Below, piece by piece: positions 56,255 through 64,000 of a stretch of DNA of 64,000 nt. The translations under genes and the position numbers were made by a program. The notes under the pieces were generated by a model that was given only the letters and a program-made list of their open reading frames with translations, was not told the origin of the DNA and made no database searches. Source of the DNA: Nocardia pseudobrasiliensis NBRC 108224 (GTDB taxonomy: Bacteria > Actinomycetota > Actinomycetes > Mycobacteriales > Mycobacteriaceae); assembly GCF_001613105.1 (NCBI RefSeq), contig NZ_BDBS01000010.1, forward strand, positions 62,001 through 126,000. Reading direction: 5' to 3'. How positions within the stretch are numbered: position 1 is the stretch's first letter; the number at the start of each line of letters is the position of its first letter.

Positions 56255-56277
56255 TTGTCGGTGCCGCCCTCTAACGT
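56255..56277 (+). promoter_or_regulatory. PafBC-type (RecA-NDp) promoter of recA
   Basis: TTGTCGGTG (56255-56263), exactly 8 bases, then TAACGT (56272-56277). This fits the mycobacterial LexA-independent DNA-damage motif TTGTCRGTG-N8-TAnnnT. It lies 50 bp upstream of the recA start codon. Confidence 0.85.
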
Positions 56278-56327
56278 AGGCGTCAACCACAACTACAGAC
56301 CCACCCGTCGAGAAGGGGAACCAGACG

Positions 56328-57371
56328 ATGGCACCACAGGCGTACGACCGCGACAAGGCGCTGGAGCTCGCCCTCGCGCAGGTCGAGAAGAGTTTCGGCA
56401 AGGGCGCCGTGATGCGTCTCGGGGAGGAGGCGCGCCAACCCATCTCGGTGATTCCGACGGGTTCGATCGCGCTGGACATCGCCCTGGGCCTCGGCGGTCT
56501 GCCGCGCGGGCGCATCGTGGAGATCTACGGTCCGGAATCCTCCGGTAAGACCACGCTCACCCTGCACGCCATCGCCAACGCGCAGGCCAACGGCGGCGTC
56601 GCGGCCTTCATCGACGCCGAGCACGCGCTGGATCCGGAGTATGCCCGCAAGCTGGGTGTCGATACCGACGCGCTGCTGGTCTCCCAGCCCGATACCGGTG
56701 AGCAGGCGCTCGAAATCGCCGATATGCTGGTGCGTTCCGGTGCGCTGGACCTCATCGTCATCGACTCGGTGGCCGCGCTGGTGCCGCGCGCCGAGATCGA
56801 GGGCGAGATGGGCGACAGCCACGTCGGTCTGCAGGCCCGCCTGATGAGCCAGGCGCTGCGCAAGATGACCAGCGCGCTCAACAACTCCGGCACCACCGCC
56901 ATCTTCGTCAACCAGCTGCGCGAGAAGATCGGCGTGATGTTCGGCTCGCCCGAGACCACCACCGGTGGTAAGGCGCTGAAGTTCTATGCCTCGGTTCGTC
57001 TCGACGTGCGCCGGATCGAAACCCTCAAGGACGGCACCGACGCGGTCGGTAACCGCACTCGCGTCAAGGTCGTCAAGAACAAGGTCGCGCCGCCGTTCAA
57101 GCAGGCCGAATTCGACATCCTCTACGGCGTGGGCATTTCCAAGGAGGGCTCGATCATCGATATGGGTGTCGAGCACGGCTTCATCCGCAAGTCCGGCTCC
57201 TGGTTCACCTACGAGGGCGATCAGCTCGGCCAGGGCAAGGAGAACGCGCGCAAGTTCCTCAAGGAGAACACCGACGTGCGCGACGAGATCGAGAAGAAGA
57301 TCAAGGAAAAGCTTGGCATCGGAGCAGACGTCACCGCAGACGCGGGTGCCGAGGCGCCCGTCGACTTCTAG
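56328..57371 (+). CDS. recA: recombinase RecA
   Basis: A 347-residue RecA, the ATP-dependent strand-exchange protein and co-protease for LexA. Walker [10 protein letters not shown] is near residue 67; Walker [11 protein letters not shown] and loop 2 [14 protein letters not shown] with GSPETTTGG follow. There is no intein, unlike M. tuberculosis recA. The ATG at 56328 follows AAGGGGAACC. Two damage-responsive promoter elements lie upstream and recX follows after 3 bp. Confidence 0.98.
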   Translation: MAPQAYDRDKALELALAQVEKSFGKGAVMRLGEEARQPISVIPTGSIALDIALGLGGLPRGRIVEIYGPESSGKTTLTLHAIANAQANGGVAAFIDAEHALDPEYARKLGVDTDALLVSQPDTGEQALEIADMLVRSGALDLIVIDSVAALVPRAEIEGEMGDSHVGLQARLMSQALRKMTSALNNSGTTAIFVNQLREKIGVMFGSPETTTGGKALKFYASVRLDVRRIETLKDGTDAVGNRTRVKVVKNKVAPPFKQAEFDILYGVGISKEGSIIDMGVEHGFIRKSGSWFTYEGDQLGQGKENARKFLKENTDVRDEIEKKIKEKLGIGADVTADAGAEAPVDF

Positions 57372-57374
57372 CCG

Positions 57375-58631
57375 ATGCCGAACCGGGAAGCGTCGGGGCC
57401 CACACCCCTCCAGGGCCCCGGCGCGACTCGGCTCGAGGCGGTGGAGCGGCTGCGCCGACAGCTGGCCGATCTGGAGTCCGGCGACGCTCGCTCTCGCCCC
57501 GATTCACCTCGCCGGATACGCCCGGCGGCGAAACGCGCGAAATCGGAGGGTGATTCGCGCGGCGTCTGGCGTTCCGACGGCGGCCCGATCGACCACGAGG
57601 CCTCCGACCCTTCGTACCAGGGAGATGCGGGGTTCTCTGGTGCGGAGGAGGCCGACGACGGGCAGTGGTCGTCCGATGTGCGCCGACGGTCGGTCGATGG
57701 TTATCGGGAGGATGACCGCGGCCGAACCGATTCGGCTGTGGCGGATTACGACCACGACTCGTCCCCGGGGCGGCCGTTCGTGTCCGAATCGAGTGGAGAC
57801 GGTTCGGACCGTGGGCGACGTCGCGGTGCGGGCCTTGCCGAGCGATCGGGCGCGGAAGATCATGAGCGGCCGGAGGAATCGGGCCGCCGGGGTCGACGCC
57901 GGGCGCGGCGCGGCGGTGACGGTGCCGGTGAGTCGGCCGGGGGCGGGACCGAGGCGCAGGCCAAGGATATCTGCCTTCGATTGCTGACCGATCGGGCGCG
58001 CAGCCGGGCCGAGCTCGCGAACAAGCTGGCGGACAAGGGTTTTCGGGCCGCGGTGGTCGAGCGGGTGCTGAATCGGCTCGCCGAGGTCGGGCTGATCGAT
58101 GACGCCGCCTTCGCCGAACAGTGGGTGCACTCCCGGCACACCTACTCGGGTAGGGGCAAGAAGGTCCTGGCCCAGGAACTGCGCCGCAAGGGGGTCGCCC
58201 CGGCCGATTCGGAACCGGCGCTCGCGGGCATCACCAGCGCCGACGAGCATGTCCGCGCCACCGAACTGGTCCATCGCAAACTGCAGAGCCTGCCCGCGGA
58301 CCTGGACCGCGACAAGGCGATTCGCCGCCTGGTCGGCATGCTGGGCCGCCGGGGATACGAACCGTCCACCGCTTACGCGGTGGTCATGGCGGCGGTAGCC
58401 GAAGCCGGACTCGAATCCGAGCCGATCCGTCCGCAACCCGCCACCCGACCCGACACCACCATGGACGAGTCCGCGGCCCGGGAACTGGTGCGCCGCAAAC
58501 TCCGGACGATGCCGGGTGATCTGGAGCGGGAGAAGACGATCCGCCGCCTGGTCGGCATGCTGGCCCGGCGTGGCTACAACCAATCCGCCGCCTACGCACT
58601 GGTGAAAGACGCACTGGCGCAGGCCGACTAG
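57375..58631 (+). CDS. recX: RecX regulator with a long N-terminal tail and an extra C-terminal module
   Basis: A 418-residue RecX, far longer than the usual 150-175. Residues 1-195 are disordered and rich in Arg, Asp, Ser and Gly. From about 195 the three-helix RecX modules begin (ICLRLLTDRARSRAELANKL, LAEVGLIDDAAFAEQWV). The last module occurs twice: VHRKLQSLPADLDRDKAIRR near 296 and VRRKLRTMPGDLEREKTIRR near 367. RecX normally lies in the RecA filament groove and limits it. It is 3 bp from recA, so cotranscribed. Confidence 0.92.
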   Translation: MPNREASGPTPLQGPGATRLEAVERLRRQLADLESGDARSRPDSPRRIRPAAKRAKSEGDSRGVWRSDGGPIDHEASDPSYQGDAGFSGAEEADDGQWSSDVRRRSVDGYREDDRGRTDSAVADYDHDSSPGRPFVSESSGDGSDRGRRRGAGLAERSGAEDHERPEESGRRGRRRARRGGDGAGESAGGGTEAQAKDICLRLLTDRARSRAELANKLADKGFRAAVVERVLNRLAEVGLIDDAAFAEQWVHSRHTYSGRGKKVLAQELRRKGVAPADSEPALAGITSADEHVRATELVHRKLQSLPADLDRDKAIRRLVGMLGRRGYEPSTAYAVVMAAVAEAGLESEPIRPQPATRPDTTMDESAARELVRRKLRTMPGDLEREKTIRRLVGMLARRGYNQSAAYALVKDALAQAD

Positions 58632-58888
58632 CGGGCGGCCCGCCGGGCGCGTTCGCCGCTCTGTGCCGACAATGCACCGCCGCGATGCCGCAATGCGAGT
58701 ACAGCGCCCGCCACCCGGGTGATCCGATTCGGATCGTGCACACAACCGATTCGCGCCCGATGATTCCGGGTGTGCCGTTGCGCACGGATCGGTGAAAGCC
58801 GGACTGGCGCACGCCGTTCGACGTGCCCGAAATCTTCCGGCGATCTTCCCGGCGCGTGCGCTGATCCGACCTACGTCGGTTTCGCTAT

Positions 58889-58920
58889 CCCGCCCCGGCG
58901 CACAGAATCGCCGGGGCGGG
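58889..58920 (-). terminator. 12-bp hairpin after ribH
   Basis: CCCGCCCCGGCG (58889-58900), 8-base loop, CGCCGGGGCGGG (58909-58920). It starts 8 bp past the ribH stop in the direction of transcription. The rest of the recX-ribH gap (58632-58888) holds nothing that I recognise. Confidence 0.7.
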
Positions 58921-58927
58921 AATCGCG

Positions 58928-59374
58928 TCATGCCGGGACGGCGTCCAGGCTCACCGTGGCCGCGATGGCATTGGCCAGTTCCGCGCCCTTGATTTCGAAG
59001 TGGCGCAGGAAGTAGGCCCGATGCTCATCGTGTTCGTGGAAATGGTGCGGGGTGAGGACCGCGGAGAACACCGGGACATCGGTGTCGAGTTGTACGCGCA
59101 TGAGCGCGTCCACGACGGTCGATGCCACGAAGTCGTGGCGATAGATACCGCCGTCGACCACCAGGGCGCAGCCCGCGATGGCGGCGTAGCGGCCGGTCGC
59201 GGCCAGACGTTTTGTGCGCAAGGGGATTTCGAAGGCTCCGGGGACCTCGATCACCTCGACGTCGGTGAAGCCGCGTTCGGCCAGTCCGGTGCGGCAGGAC
59301 GTGACGGCGCGGTCGACGATATCGGCGTGCCAGCGGGCGGCGACGATGGCGATGCGGTTCGAGGTGGGTGACAT
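58928..59374 (-). CDS. ribH: 6,7-dimethyl-8-ribityllumazine synthase, type II (RibH2-like)
   Basis: A 148-residue lumazine synthase, the penultimate enzyme of riboflavin synthesis. Motifs [20 protein letters not shown] and [13 protein letters not shown] are seen. The YRHDFVAS and TPHHFHE segments resemble the decameric RibH2 of Brucella and rhizobia rather than the icosahedral type. The start at 59374 is set by an adjacent AGGAG site. An FMN riboswitch precedes it and no other rib gene is nearby, so it may be a second lumazine synthase. Confidence 0.9.
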   Translation of the reverse strand: MSPTSNRIAIVAARWHADIVDRAVTSCRTGLAERGFTDVEVIEVPGAFEIPLRTKRLAATGRYAAIAGCALVVDGGIYRHDFVASTVVDALMRVQLDTDVPVFSAVLTPHHFHEHDEHRAYFLRHFEIKGAELANAIAATVSLDAVPA

Positions 59375-59381
59375 GATTTCT

Positions 59382-59422
59382 CCTGTTCGCGATGTCACCC
59401 AGGGCAGCACGACGCGAACAGG
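59382..59422 (-). promoter_or_regulatory. hairpin overlapping the ribH Shine-Dalgarno
   Basis: In the ribH mRNA leader CCTGTTCGCG (59422-59413) can pair with CGCGAACAGG (59391-59382). The second arm includes the AGG of the AGGAG ribosome-binding site. This is a likely off-state sequestering stem of the riboswitch expression platform, suggesting translational control. Confidence 0.6.
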
Positions 59423-59452
59423 GAGCACCCGCCAGCGGGCGACCCGGTTCCG

Positions 59453-59610
59453 CGTTCTCTTTCATCCGGACTGTGACCGTCGGCTCCGGAATCACACCGG
59501 AATCTGCTGACCCACGACACCGCGGTGTCGTGGCGCTCGCGGGCTGGGACACCGGGATGGCCCGGATATCCATTACCGCCGGTGGGGAATTTCACCCCGC
59601 CCTGAGAACG
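59453..59610 (-). ncRNA. FMN riboswitch (RFN element)
   Basis: The minus strand reads as a classic RFN element. The P1 arms are CGTTCTC (59610-59604) and GAGAACG (59459-59453). Between them are the conserved AGGGCGGGGTGAAATTCCCC, ACCGGCGGTAATGG, GCCCGCGAGCG, CAGATTCCGGTG and GGTCACAGTCCGGATGAAAG blocks in the right order. It binds FMN and should shut down ribH when flavin is plentiful. It ends 79 bp before the ribH start. Confidence 0.95.
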
Positions 59611-59679
59611 TGTACGTCCGGACGGTACCAAGCCTGTCGAAGCGCGCGCAAGATGCCCTGTCCGACAGAGAGATCCGGC

Positions 59680-60291
59680 TCACTTCGCGTCGATGCCCAG
59701 CACCCGATCGAGTAGATGATCCAGCAGTTCGATCGCGGCCCGGGCGTCGCCGTGACCGGCGAGCATGCCCTGGGCGAATCCGCCGGTGGCGGAGAGGATG
59801 AGGTCGGCGTCGAGTTCGGGGTTGATCCGGTCGCCGGCCTCGCCGAGGCGCTGGGCCCGGCGGAGTTGATCGGCGACGACGTCGCGCAGCGCCCGCGGGG
59901 CGGCCAGCGTCTCCTCCGAGGTGATGCCCTGGCCGCTGATCGCCGCGGTATTGAACGCGCCGAGTACCACGGCCTCCTCCCGGCGCCGCGGATCGAGGGG
60001 CAGGACCTCGGTCAGGATCGCGCGAATGGTCTCGCGGGGCGTGGCGTCCGGCCCGAGCGCGGTCCAGCGTTGCAGGAAGCGGTTACCGGCGTCGTCCATC
60101 ACCGATCGATGGGTCGCGAGCAGGAAATCGCGCTTCGTGCCGAAGTAGTACTGCACCAGGCGGACCGAGACCCCGGCCTCGGCGGCCACCGTCTGGAATG
60201 TCACCGCCGCCAGGCCACCGCCGACGATGACCCGCCGCACCGCGCCGGTGATCTGCCGTCGCCGCTGCTCGTGGTCGACCAATCGTGGCAC
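59680..60291 (-). CDS. TetR family regulator
   Basis: A 203-residue TetR protein with the DNA-binding domain at residues about 10-57 (FQTVAAEAGVSVRLVQYYFGTKRDFLLATH). The C-terminal part resembles the TetR_C_6/BetI-type ligand domain. It is divergent from an alpha/beta hydrolase gene; three tandem operator-like repeats lie between them, so it very likely controls both. The inducer is unknown. Confidence 0.9.
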   Translation of the reverse strand: MPRLVDHEQRRRQITGAVRRVIVGGGLAAVTFQTVAAEAGVSVRLVQYYFGTKRDFLLATHRSVMDDAGNRFLQRWTALGPDATPRETIRAILTEVLPLDPRRREEAVVLGAFNTAAISGQGITSEETLAAPRALRDVVADQLRRAQRLGEAGDRINPELDADLILSATGGFAQGMLAGHGDARAAIELLDHLLDRVLGIDAK

Positions 60292-60335
60292 CGGACCTGC
60301 CGCCTTCCGTTCGAGTCGAAGCCTCCAAGCCTAGA

Positions 60336-60397
60336 TGGTACGTGCGTACCGCATCCGTGATACGTTCATACCGCAAACGTGATACGGACATACCGTA
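60336..60397. promoter_or_regulatory. three tandem 22-bp operator repeats
   Basis: Repeats TGGTACGTGCGTACCGCA (60336), TGATACGTTCATACCGCA (60358) and TGATACGGACATACCGTA (60380) share the consensus TGRTACGNNCRTACCGYA. Each has a near-palindromic core and they recur every 22 bp, about two helix turns. They fill the space between the TetR and hydrolase genes. Confidence 0.8.
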
Positions 60398-60416
60398 AAA
60401 ATGGGAGGGAGGGATC

Positions 60417-61298
60417 GTGCCGAAGATCGGGCGATTCACCAGTGACGAAGCGAAGGCCGATTTTCTGCGCCGCTATGACGCCATGGCGTCGAAGTGGCCG
60501 GTGCCGTCGACCTGTCTCGACGTCGAAACATCCTTCGGGACAACGCGAGTGCGCAAATCCGGCTCGGGGGCGGGCGCGCCGATCGTGCTGCTGCCGGGTA
60601 TGGGCGGCAACGGCCAGATCTGGTGGCGGTTCATCGAGGAGCTGTCCCGGGACCGTGTCGTATACACCCCCGATGTCATCGGTTGGGCGGGACGCTGTGT
60701 GCAGACCGCACCGGTACGCGACGACGCGGATGTCGCGAATTGGCTCGCGGAGACGCTCGACGGCCTCGGCGAGGAGCGCGTACATCTGGCCGGAAACTCC
60801 GTCGGCGCGTGGCTGGCCCTCGTGATGGGAGTCCATCATTCCGAACGCCTCGCGAGCCTGACCATGTTCGAACCGGGCGGGGCCACCTTCGCCAAACCGC
60901 GCTGGAGCCTGATGCTCAGATTCATCCTGGCGGGTATGCGACCGACCCCCGAGCGCATGCGCAAGATGAACAGGTGGCTGATGCCCCGCTTCGAACTCGA
61001 CGACGAGGAATTCGCCGCCGCCATGGTCACTTTGAAATTCCGCCCCGGCATGCCCTGGGAACGGCCGCTCACCGACGAACAACTGTCGGCTGTCACCGCC
61101 CCGCTGCTGGTCCTCTTCGGCGCCGAAACGGTCGTGGGCGACCCCGAATTCGCCGCCGCGCGAGTCCGCGCGCACATCCCGTCGGCGGAGATCGAAACCT
61201 ATCCGAATATCGGCCACGATCTGCTGTGGGCGAATCCGGACCAGGTCATTCCCCGCTTCCTCGACTTCGCTGCCAGCCACGATCCGGTACGCGCTTGA
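60417..61298 (+). CDS. alpha/beta hydrolase under TetR control
   Basis: A 293-residue alpha/beta hydrolase. It has an oxyanion segment LLPGMGGNGQIWW, nucleophile elbow AGNSVGAW, a likely acid in GAETVVGDPEF and a His in NIGHDLLW. GTG 60417 follows GGAGGGAGG. No signal peptide is present. Structure and neighbourhood suggest an inducible detoxifying or catabolic hydrolase; the substrate is unknown. Confidence 0.87.
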   Translation: MPKIGRFTSDEAKADFLRRYDAMASKWPVPSTCLDVETSFGTTRVRKSGSGAGAPIVLLPGMGGNGQIWWRFIEELSRDRVVYTPDVIGWAGRCVQTAPVRDDADVANWLAETLDGLGEERVHLAGNSVGAWLALVMGVHHSERLASLTMFEPGGATFAKPRWSLMLRFILAGMRPTPERMRKMNRWLMPRFELDDEEFAAAMVTLKFRPGMPWERPLTDEQLSAVTAPLLVLFGAETVVGDPEFAAARVRAHIPSAEIETYPNIGHDLLWANPDQVIPRFLDFAASHDPVRA

Positions 61299-61370
61299 CC
61301 GCGCCGCACCAGGGTCTCGTCCGAAAGCGGTTGCGGCCGTGCGATTGTCGTCGGCGACCCGGACGAGCGG

Positions 61371-61405
61371 AGTGACCGGCTCCAGGGAGGGGTGAGCCGG
61401 TCACT
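61371..61405 (+). terminator. 12-bp hairpin downstream of the hydrolase gene
   Basis: AGTGACCGGCTC (61371-61382), an 11-base loop, then GAGCCGGTCACT (61394-61405): a perfect stem about 70 bp after the hydrolase stop. Confidence 0.55.
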
Positions 61406-61525
61406 CACCCGGTCATGACTTTTCGGCTGATGATTTCAGTATCCCGGCCCGATACGTTCGGCACACCGGAAAACGGAGTTTCCGAAAAGGAGTTTCGAGC
61501 ACCCGCGTAATTCGTCCGGAATCGT

Positions 61526-61723
61526 TCACTCGGGCAAGGGAATCAGTTCGAGATGCTCCGCCGGTACGGGCTTGGGACAGGAACCGTGGTCGGACACGAT
61601 GCTCACGCCGCCACCGTGGGCCACCAGCCATCGTCCGCACACGCACCGCAGGTAGCGGACCGAACCGTGGGCCGAGACGACCATCGGCGACGACCAGGAG
61701 CAGGCGGGACAGGTGGCAGACAT
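61526..61723 (-). CDS. small cysteine-motif protein
   Basis: A predicted 65-residue protein (MSATCPACSWSSPMVVSA...). It has a CPAC knuckle near residue 5 and CVCG near residue 29, which could bind one zinc ion as a ribbon, plus one later Cys. The frame is clean, but the ribosome-binding site is weak. An ATG three codons upstream is possible. I know no function. Confidence 0.5.
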   Translation of the reverse strand: MSATCPACSWSSPMVVSAHGSVRYLRCVCGRWLVAHGGGVSIVSDHGSCPKPVPAEHLELIPLPE

Positions 61724-61870
61724 AGCAGCCAACCTTGGAGACCGAGTGGTGCGATTGCAACAACCGCGACGGCGTGGCGGCTGAATCGTTGGACAACCGC
61801 TCCCCGGTCGGCCGATAGTGGCGAACCGGCGACCGGGAGCAGTGCCGAGAATGATTGAACTCAGCGTGAA

Positions 61871-62767
61871 TTACTTCGCCGCGGCGAGATCCAGTCCGGG
61901 GGCCGCGTCGGTGAGCACCGAATCGGCGGCCACCACGGTGCGCCCGCGTCGACGCGAGCTGCGCAGGCGACGCTCGAGCCAGGTCGCGAACACCGACAGC
62001 GCCCAGTTCAGCGCGATCATGATGATGGCGATGACGATCAGCGAGGGCACCGTGTTCTGCTGGGCCGCACCGAGCTGCTGACCCTGGCGCACGATCTCCT
62101 GATAGGTGATCTGATAGCCCAGCGCCGAATCCTTCAGCGCCACAACCATCTGCGACACGATCGCGGGCAGCATGGCCGTGATCGCCTGCGGCAGCAGGAT
62201 GATCCGCATCAGCTGCCCCTTGCGCAGGCCCAGCGCGGTCGCGGCCTCGGACTGCCCCTTGGGCAACGAGCGGATGCCCGAGCGCACGATCTCGGCGATG
62301 ACCGAGCCGTTGTAGACGGTCAGCGCGATGACCACGGCCGCGAGCGCCAGCTGATCGGACGGGAACACCTGCTTCTGCGCGAAGAACGCGAACAGGAAGA
62401 TCATCATGACCAGCACCGGGATGGCCCGGGCGAATTCGACGAGCACACCCGCCACGACGCGCACGCTGCGATGGTCCGACAATCGCGCGACACCGAAGAC
62501 CATGCCGATCACCAGCGCGAAGACGATCGACAGCACCGCGGCCACGATCGTGCCGCGCAGACCCGGCAGCAGATAGGTCTGCCAGACCTCGCCGTCCAGG
62601 AACGGCTTCCACTTCTCGGCGGTGAACTGGCCCTTGTCGGCGAATCCGCGATAGACGAACCAGAGCACGGCGGCGATCGCGATCGCGACCACCACCGAGT
62701 AGATGTTGTGCCGCACCCGGGCCTTCGGGCCCGGCGCGTCGTAGAGAACCGAAGCATCGGAGCTCAT
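61871..62767 (-). CDS. gluD: glutamate ABC transporter permease GluD
   Basis: A 298-residue HisM-type permease. An N-terminal membrane helix precedes the transport domain; the cytoplasmic EAA loop reads SGIRSLPKGQSEAATALGLRKGQ and is followed by IILLPQAI. About five to six membrane segments are visible. It forms a heterodimeric channel with GluC for sodium-independent glutamate uptake. The start at 62767 overlaps the gluC stop by 4 bp. Confidence 0.9.
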   Translation of the reverse strand: MSSDASVLYDAPGPKARVRHNIYSVVVAIAIAAVLWFVYRGFADKGQFTAEKWKPFLDGEVWQTYLLPGLRGTIVAAVLSIVFALVIGMVFGVARLSDHRSVRVVAGVLVEFARAIPVLVMMIFLFAFFAQKQVFPSDQLALAAVVIALTVYNGSVIAEIVRSGIRSLPKGQSEAATALGLRKGQLMRIILLPQAITAMLPAIVSQMVVALKDSALGYQITYQEIVRQGQQLGAAQQNTVPSLIVIAIIMIALNWALSVFATWLERRLRSSRRRGRTVVAADSVLTDAAPGLDLAAAK

Positions 62768-63441
62768 CGAGCCACCTCGAATCGCTTGGCCAGCCAACCG
62801 AACAGCAGACCGGTGGGCAGGGTGAGAATGACGAAGCCGAAGGCGAAGATCGCGCCGATCACGAGGATCTGGGCCTCGGATTCGTTCATCCCGGCCATCA
62901 GGAACGCGGCCTCGTGTACGCCGATGGCCGAGGCGATCGTGGAGTTCTTGGTCAGCGCGATCAGCACGCTGCCCAGCGGCGCGATCACCGAGCGAAAGGC
63001 CTGCGGCAGCACGATCATTCGCAGATTCTGGCCGAAGGTCAGCCCCAGCGACCGGCCGGCCTCGGACTGGCCCAGCGAGACGGTGTTGATGCCCGAGCGC
63101 AGCGATTCGCAGACGAACGAGGCGGTGTAGATGCTCAATCCGATCACCGCCCACCAGAAGGCGTTGTCCTGAATCGAATTCGAACCGTGCACGAGTTCGA
63201 TGCGCATGGTGCTCAGCAGGCCGATCGAGCAGAACACCAGGATGAGGGTGAGCGGGGTGTTGCGGAAGACGGTCACGTACGCCGTGCCGACCCAGCGTGC
63301 CACCGGCACCGGCGACACCCGCATGGCGGCGACGATGGTGCCCAGGATCAGCGCGCAGATCCCGGACAGCACCGTCAGTTTGATGGTCATCCAGAACGCG
63401 TCGAGCAGTTGGGAGTCGTATCTGGAGATCAGGTCGAACAC
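62764..63441 (-). CDS. gluC: glutamate ABC transporter permease GluC
   Basis: A 225-residue amino-acid permease. The EAA loop SGINTVSLGQSEAGRSLGLTFGQ is near residue 115, and five membrane segments surround it. It is adjacent to gluD and 42 bp downstream of the glutamate-binding protein gene, the order gluB-gluC-gluD known from Corynebacterium glutamicum. gluA should lie beyond the right edge of the window. Confidence 0.9.
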   Translation of the reverse strand: MFDLISRYDSQLLDAFWMTIKLTVLSGICALILGTIVAAMRVSPVPVARWVGTAYVTVFRNTPLTLILVFCSIGLLSTMRIELVHGSNSIQDNAFWWAVIGLSIYTASFVCESLRSGINTVSLGQSEAGRSLGLTFGQNLRMIVLPQAFRSVIAPLGSVLIALTKNSTIASAIGVHEAAFLMAGMNESEAQILVIGAIFAFGFVILTLPTGLLFGWLAKRFEVAR

Positions 63442-63483
63442 GGCGGACGTGCTCCTCGCGGTATCAGGGAAGGGGGTGGATCA

Positions 63484-64000
63484 TCAGTAGCGGTCGACGG
63501 TCGGCGGCGTCGGGATCTGGAAGCCGGTGCCCGCGAAGTCCTTCTCCAAGGTGGACTTCCAGCTGCCGTCACTGATCATGGCCTCGACCGCGTCGTTGAT
63601 CTTGTCGCGCGATTCCTTGTCGCCCTTCTTCACGCCGATGCCGTACTTCTCGGTGGTGAAGGGCTTGTTGACCAGCTTGAGCTGACCGGGCGACTGCGCG
63701 GCGTAACCGGCGAGGATGACATTGTCGGTGCTGACCGCGTCCATGGCTCCGGACTTCAGCGCCTCGATGCACAGCGAGTAGGTGTCATAGGTCTGCAGCT
63801 GCGCGTCCTTGTAGTTCTTCTCCAGGTTCTGCGCCGGAGTCGAACCCTTCACCGAGCAGACCTTCTTGCCCTTGAGGGCGTCCGGGCCGGTGATATCGGT
63901 GTTGTCGGCGCGCACCAGCAGATCCTGGCCCGCGATGTAGTACGGACCGGCGAAGTCGACCTTCTCCTTGCGCTGGTCGGTGATCGAGTAGCTGGCGACG
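63484..64000 (-). CDS. gluB: glutamate-binding protein GluB, C-terminal part
   Basis: The gene is cut by the right end of the window; 171 codons of its 3' part are present. The sequence is a type II solute-binding protein (VASYSITDQRKEKVDFAGPY, then GKKVCSVKGSTPAQNLE, ALKSGAMDAVSTDN, KYGIGVKKGDKE). A Cys pair, one in VCSVKGST and one in SLCIEAL, probably forms a disulfide. The lipoprotein leader lies outside the window. Confidence 0.9.
   Translation of the reverse strand, partial: VASYSITDQRKEKVDFAGPYYIAGQDLLVRADNTDITGPDALKGKKVCSVKGSTPAQNLEKNYKDAQLQTYDTYSLCIEALKSGAMDAVSTDNVILAGYAAQSPGQLKLVNKPFTTEKYGIGVKKGDKESRDKINDAVEAMISDGSWKSTLEKDFAGTGFQIPTPPTVDRY

Overview
The window is GC-rich, densely coded actinobacterial chromosome. 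The order dapA, rnj, ftsK, argA, pgsA, cinA, clgR, pspA, pspM-like gene, glycosyltransferase, DUF3046, recA, recX follows the Mycobacterium tuberculosis Rv2753c-Rv2736c region as I remember it. With the gluBCD transporter genes and many TetR, LysR and GntR regulators, a Nocardiaceae host, most likely Nocardia, fits best. The species cannot be fixed from this window. No rRNA, tRNA, CRISPR array, prophage or transposase was seen.

Layout. 1-7.1 kb: an alpha/beta-hydrolase fragment, a GlxA-type regulator, TetR, an esterase, a flavodoxin-fold reductase, a three-gene two-component module and a ribbon-helix-helix protein with phased operator-like repeats. 7.2-14.7 kb: dapA-rnj, a degenerate GC-rich repeat array, two small enzymes and ftsK. 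14.7-20 kb: two Tat-signal cupins, an isocitrate-lyase-superfamily enzyme, a flavin/F420 protein and a diguanylate cyclase. 19.7-26.8 kb: an argA-led operon facing pgsA-cinA and the clgR-pspA-pspM envelope-stress genes. 27-36.8 kb: PRC-barrel and PAS-ANTAR proteins, mqo with a divergent LysR gene, an AAA-VWA pair followed by a secreted ubiquitin-like protein, and a LysR remnant abutting a shortened metallo-beta-lactamase gene. 36.8-42.2 kb: an amino-sugar catabolic operon (nagA, SIS deaminase, GlcNAc kinase, MFS porter) facing a DasR-like GntR gene across two dre-like palindromes. 42.3-45.6 kb: tetR-mmpL with 34-bp inverted repeats flanking tetR. 45.7-50.2 kb: a regulatory block of REC-PP2C phosphatase, CHASE3 kinase, Rcp1-like receiver, STAS antagonist and anti-sigma kinase. 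50.2-58.6 kb: PIG-L, HD, glycosyltransferase, DUF3046, an APH(3')-like kinase, an MFS exporter with a double Lrp regulator, then recA-recX. 58.9-64 kb: an FMN-riboswitch-controlled type II lumazine synthase, TetR/hydrolase around three tandem operators, a small cysteine-motif protein and the glutamate ABC transporter genes.

The most unusual item is the secreted ubiquitin-fold protein at 30937-31317, probably the last gene of a MoxR-type AAA/VWA operon. Next in interest are the head-to-head deletion scar near 36.03 kb, the 34-bp inverted repeats around tetR, the triple 22-bp operator array at 60.35 kb, the phased repeats before the ribbon-helix-helix gene, the minisatellite inside the PspM-like gene, and RecX with a long tail and a duplicated last module.
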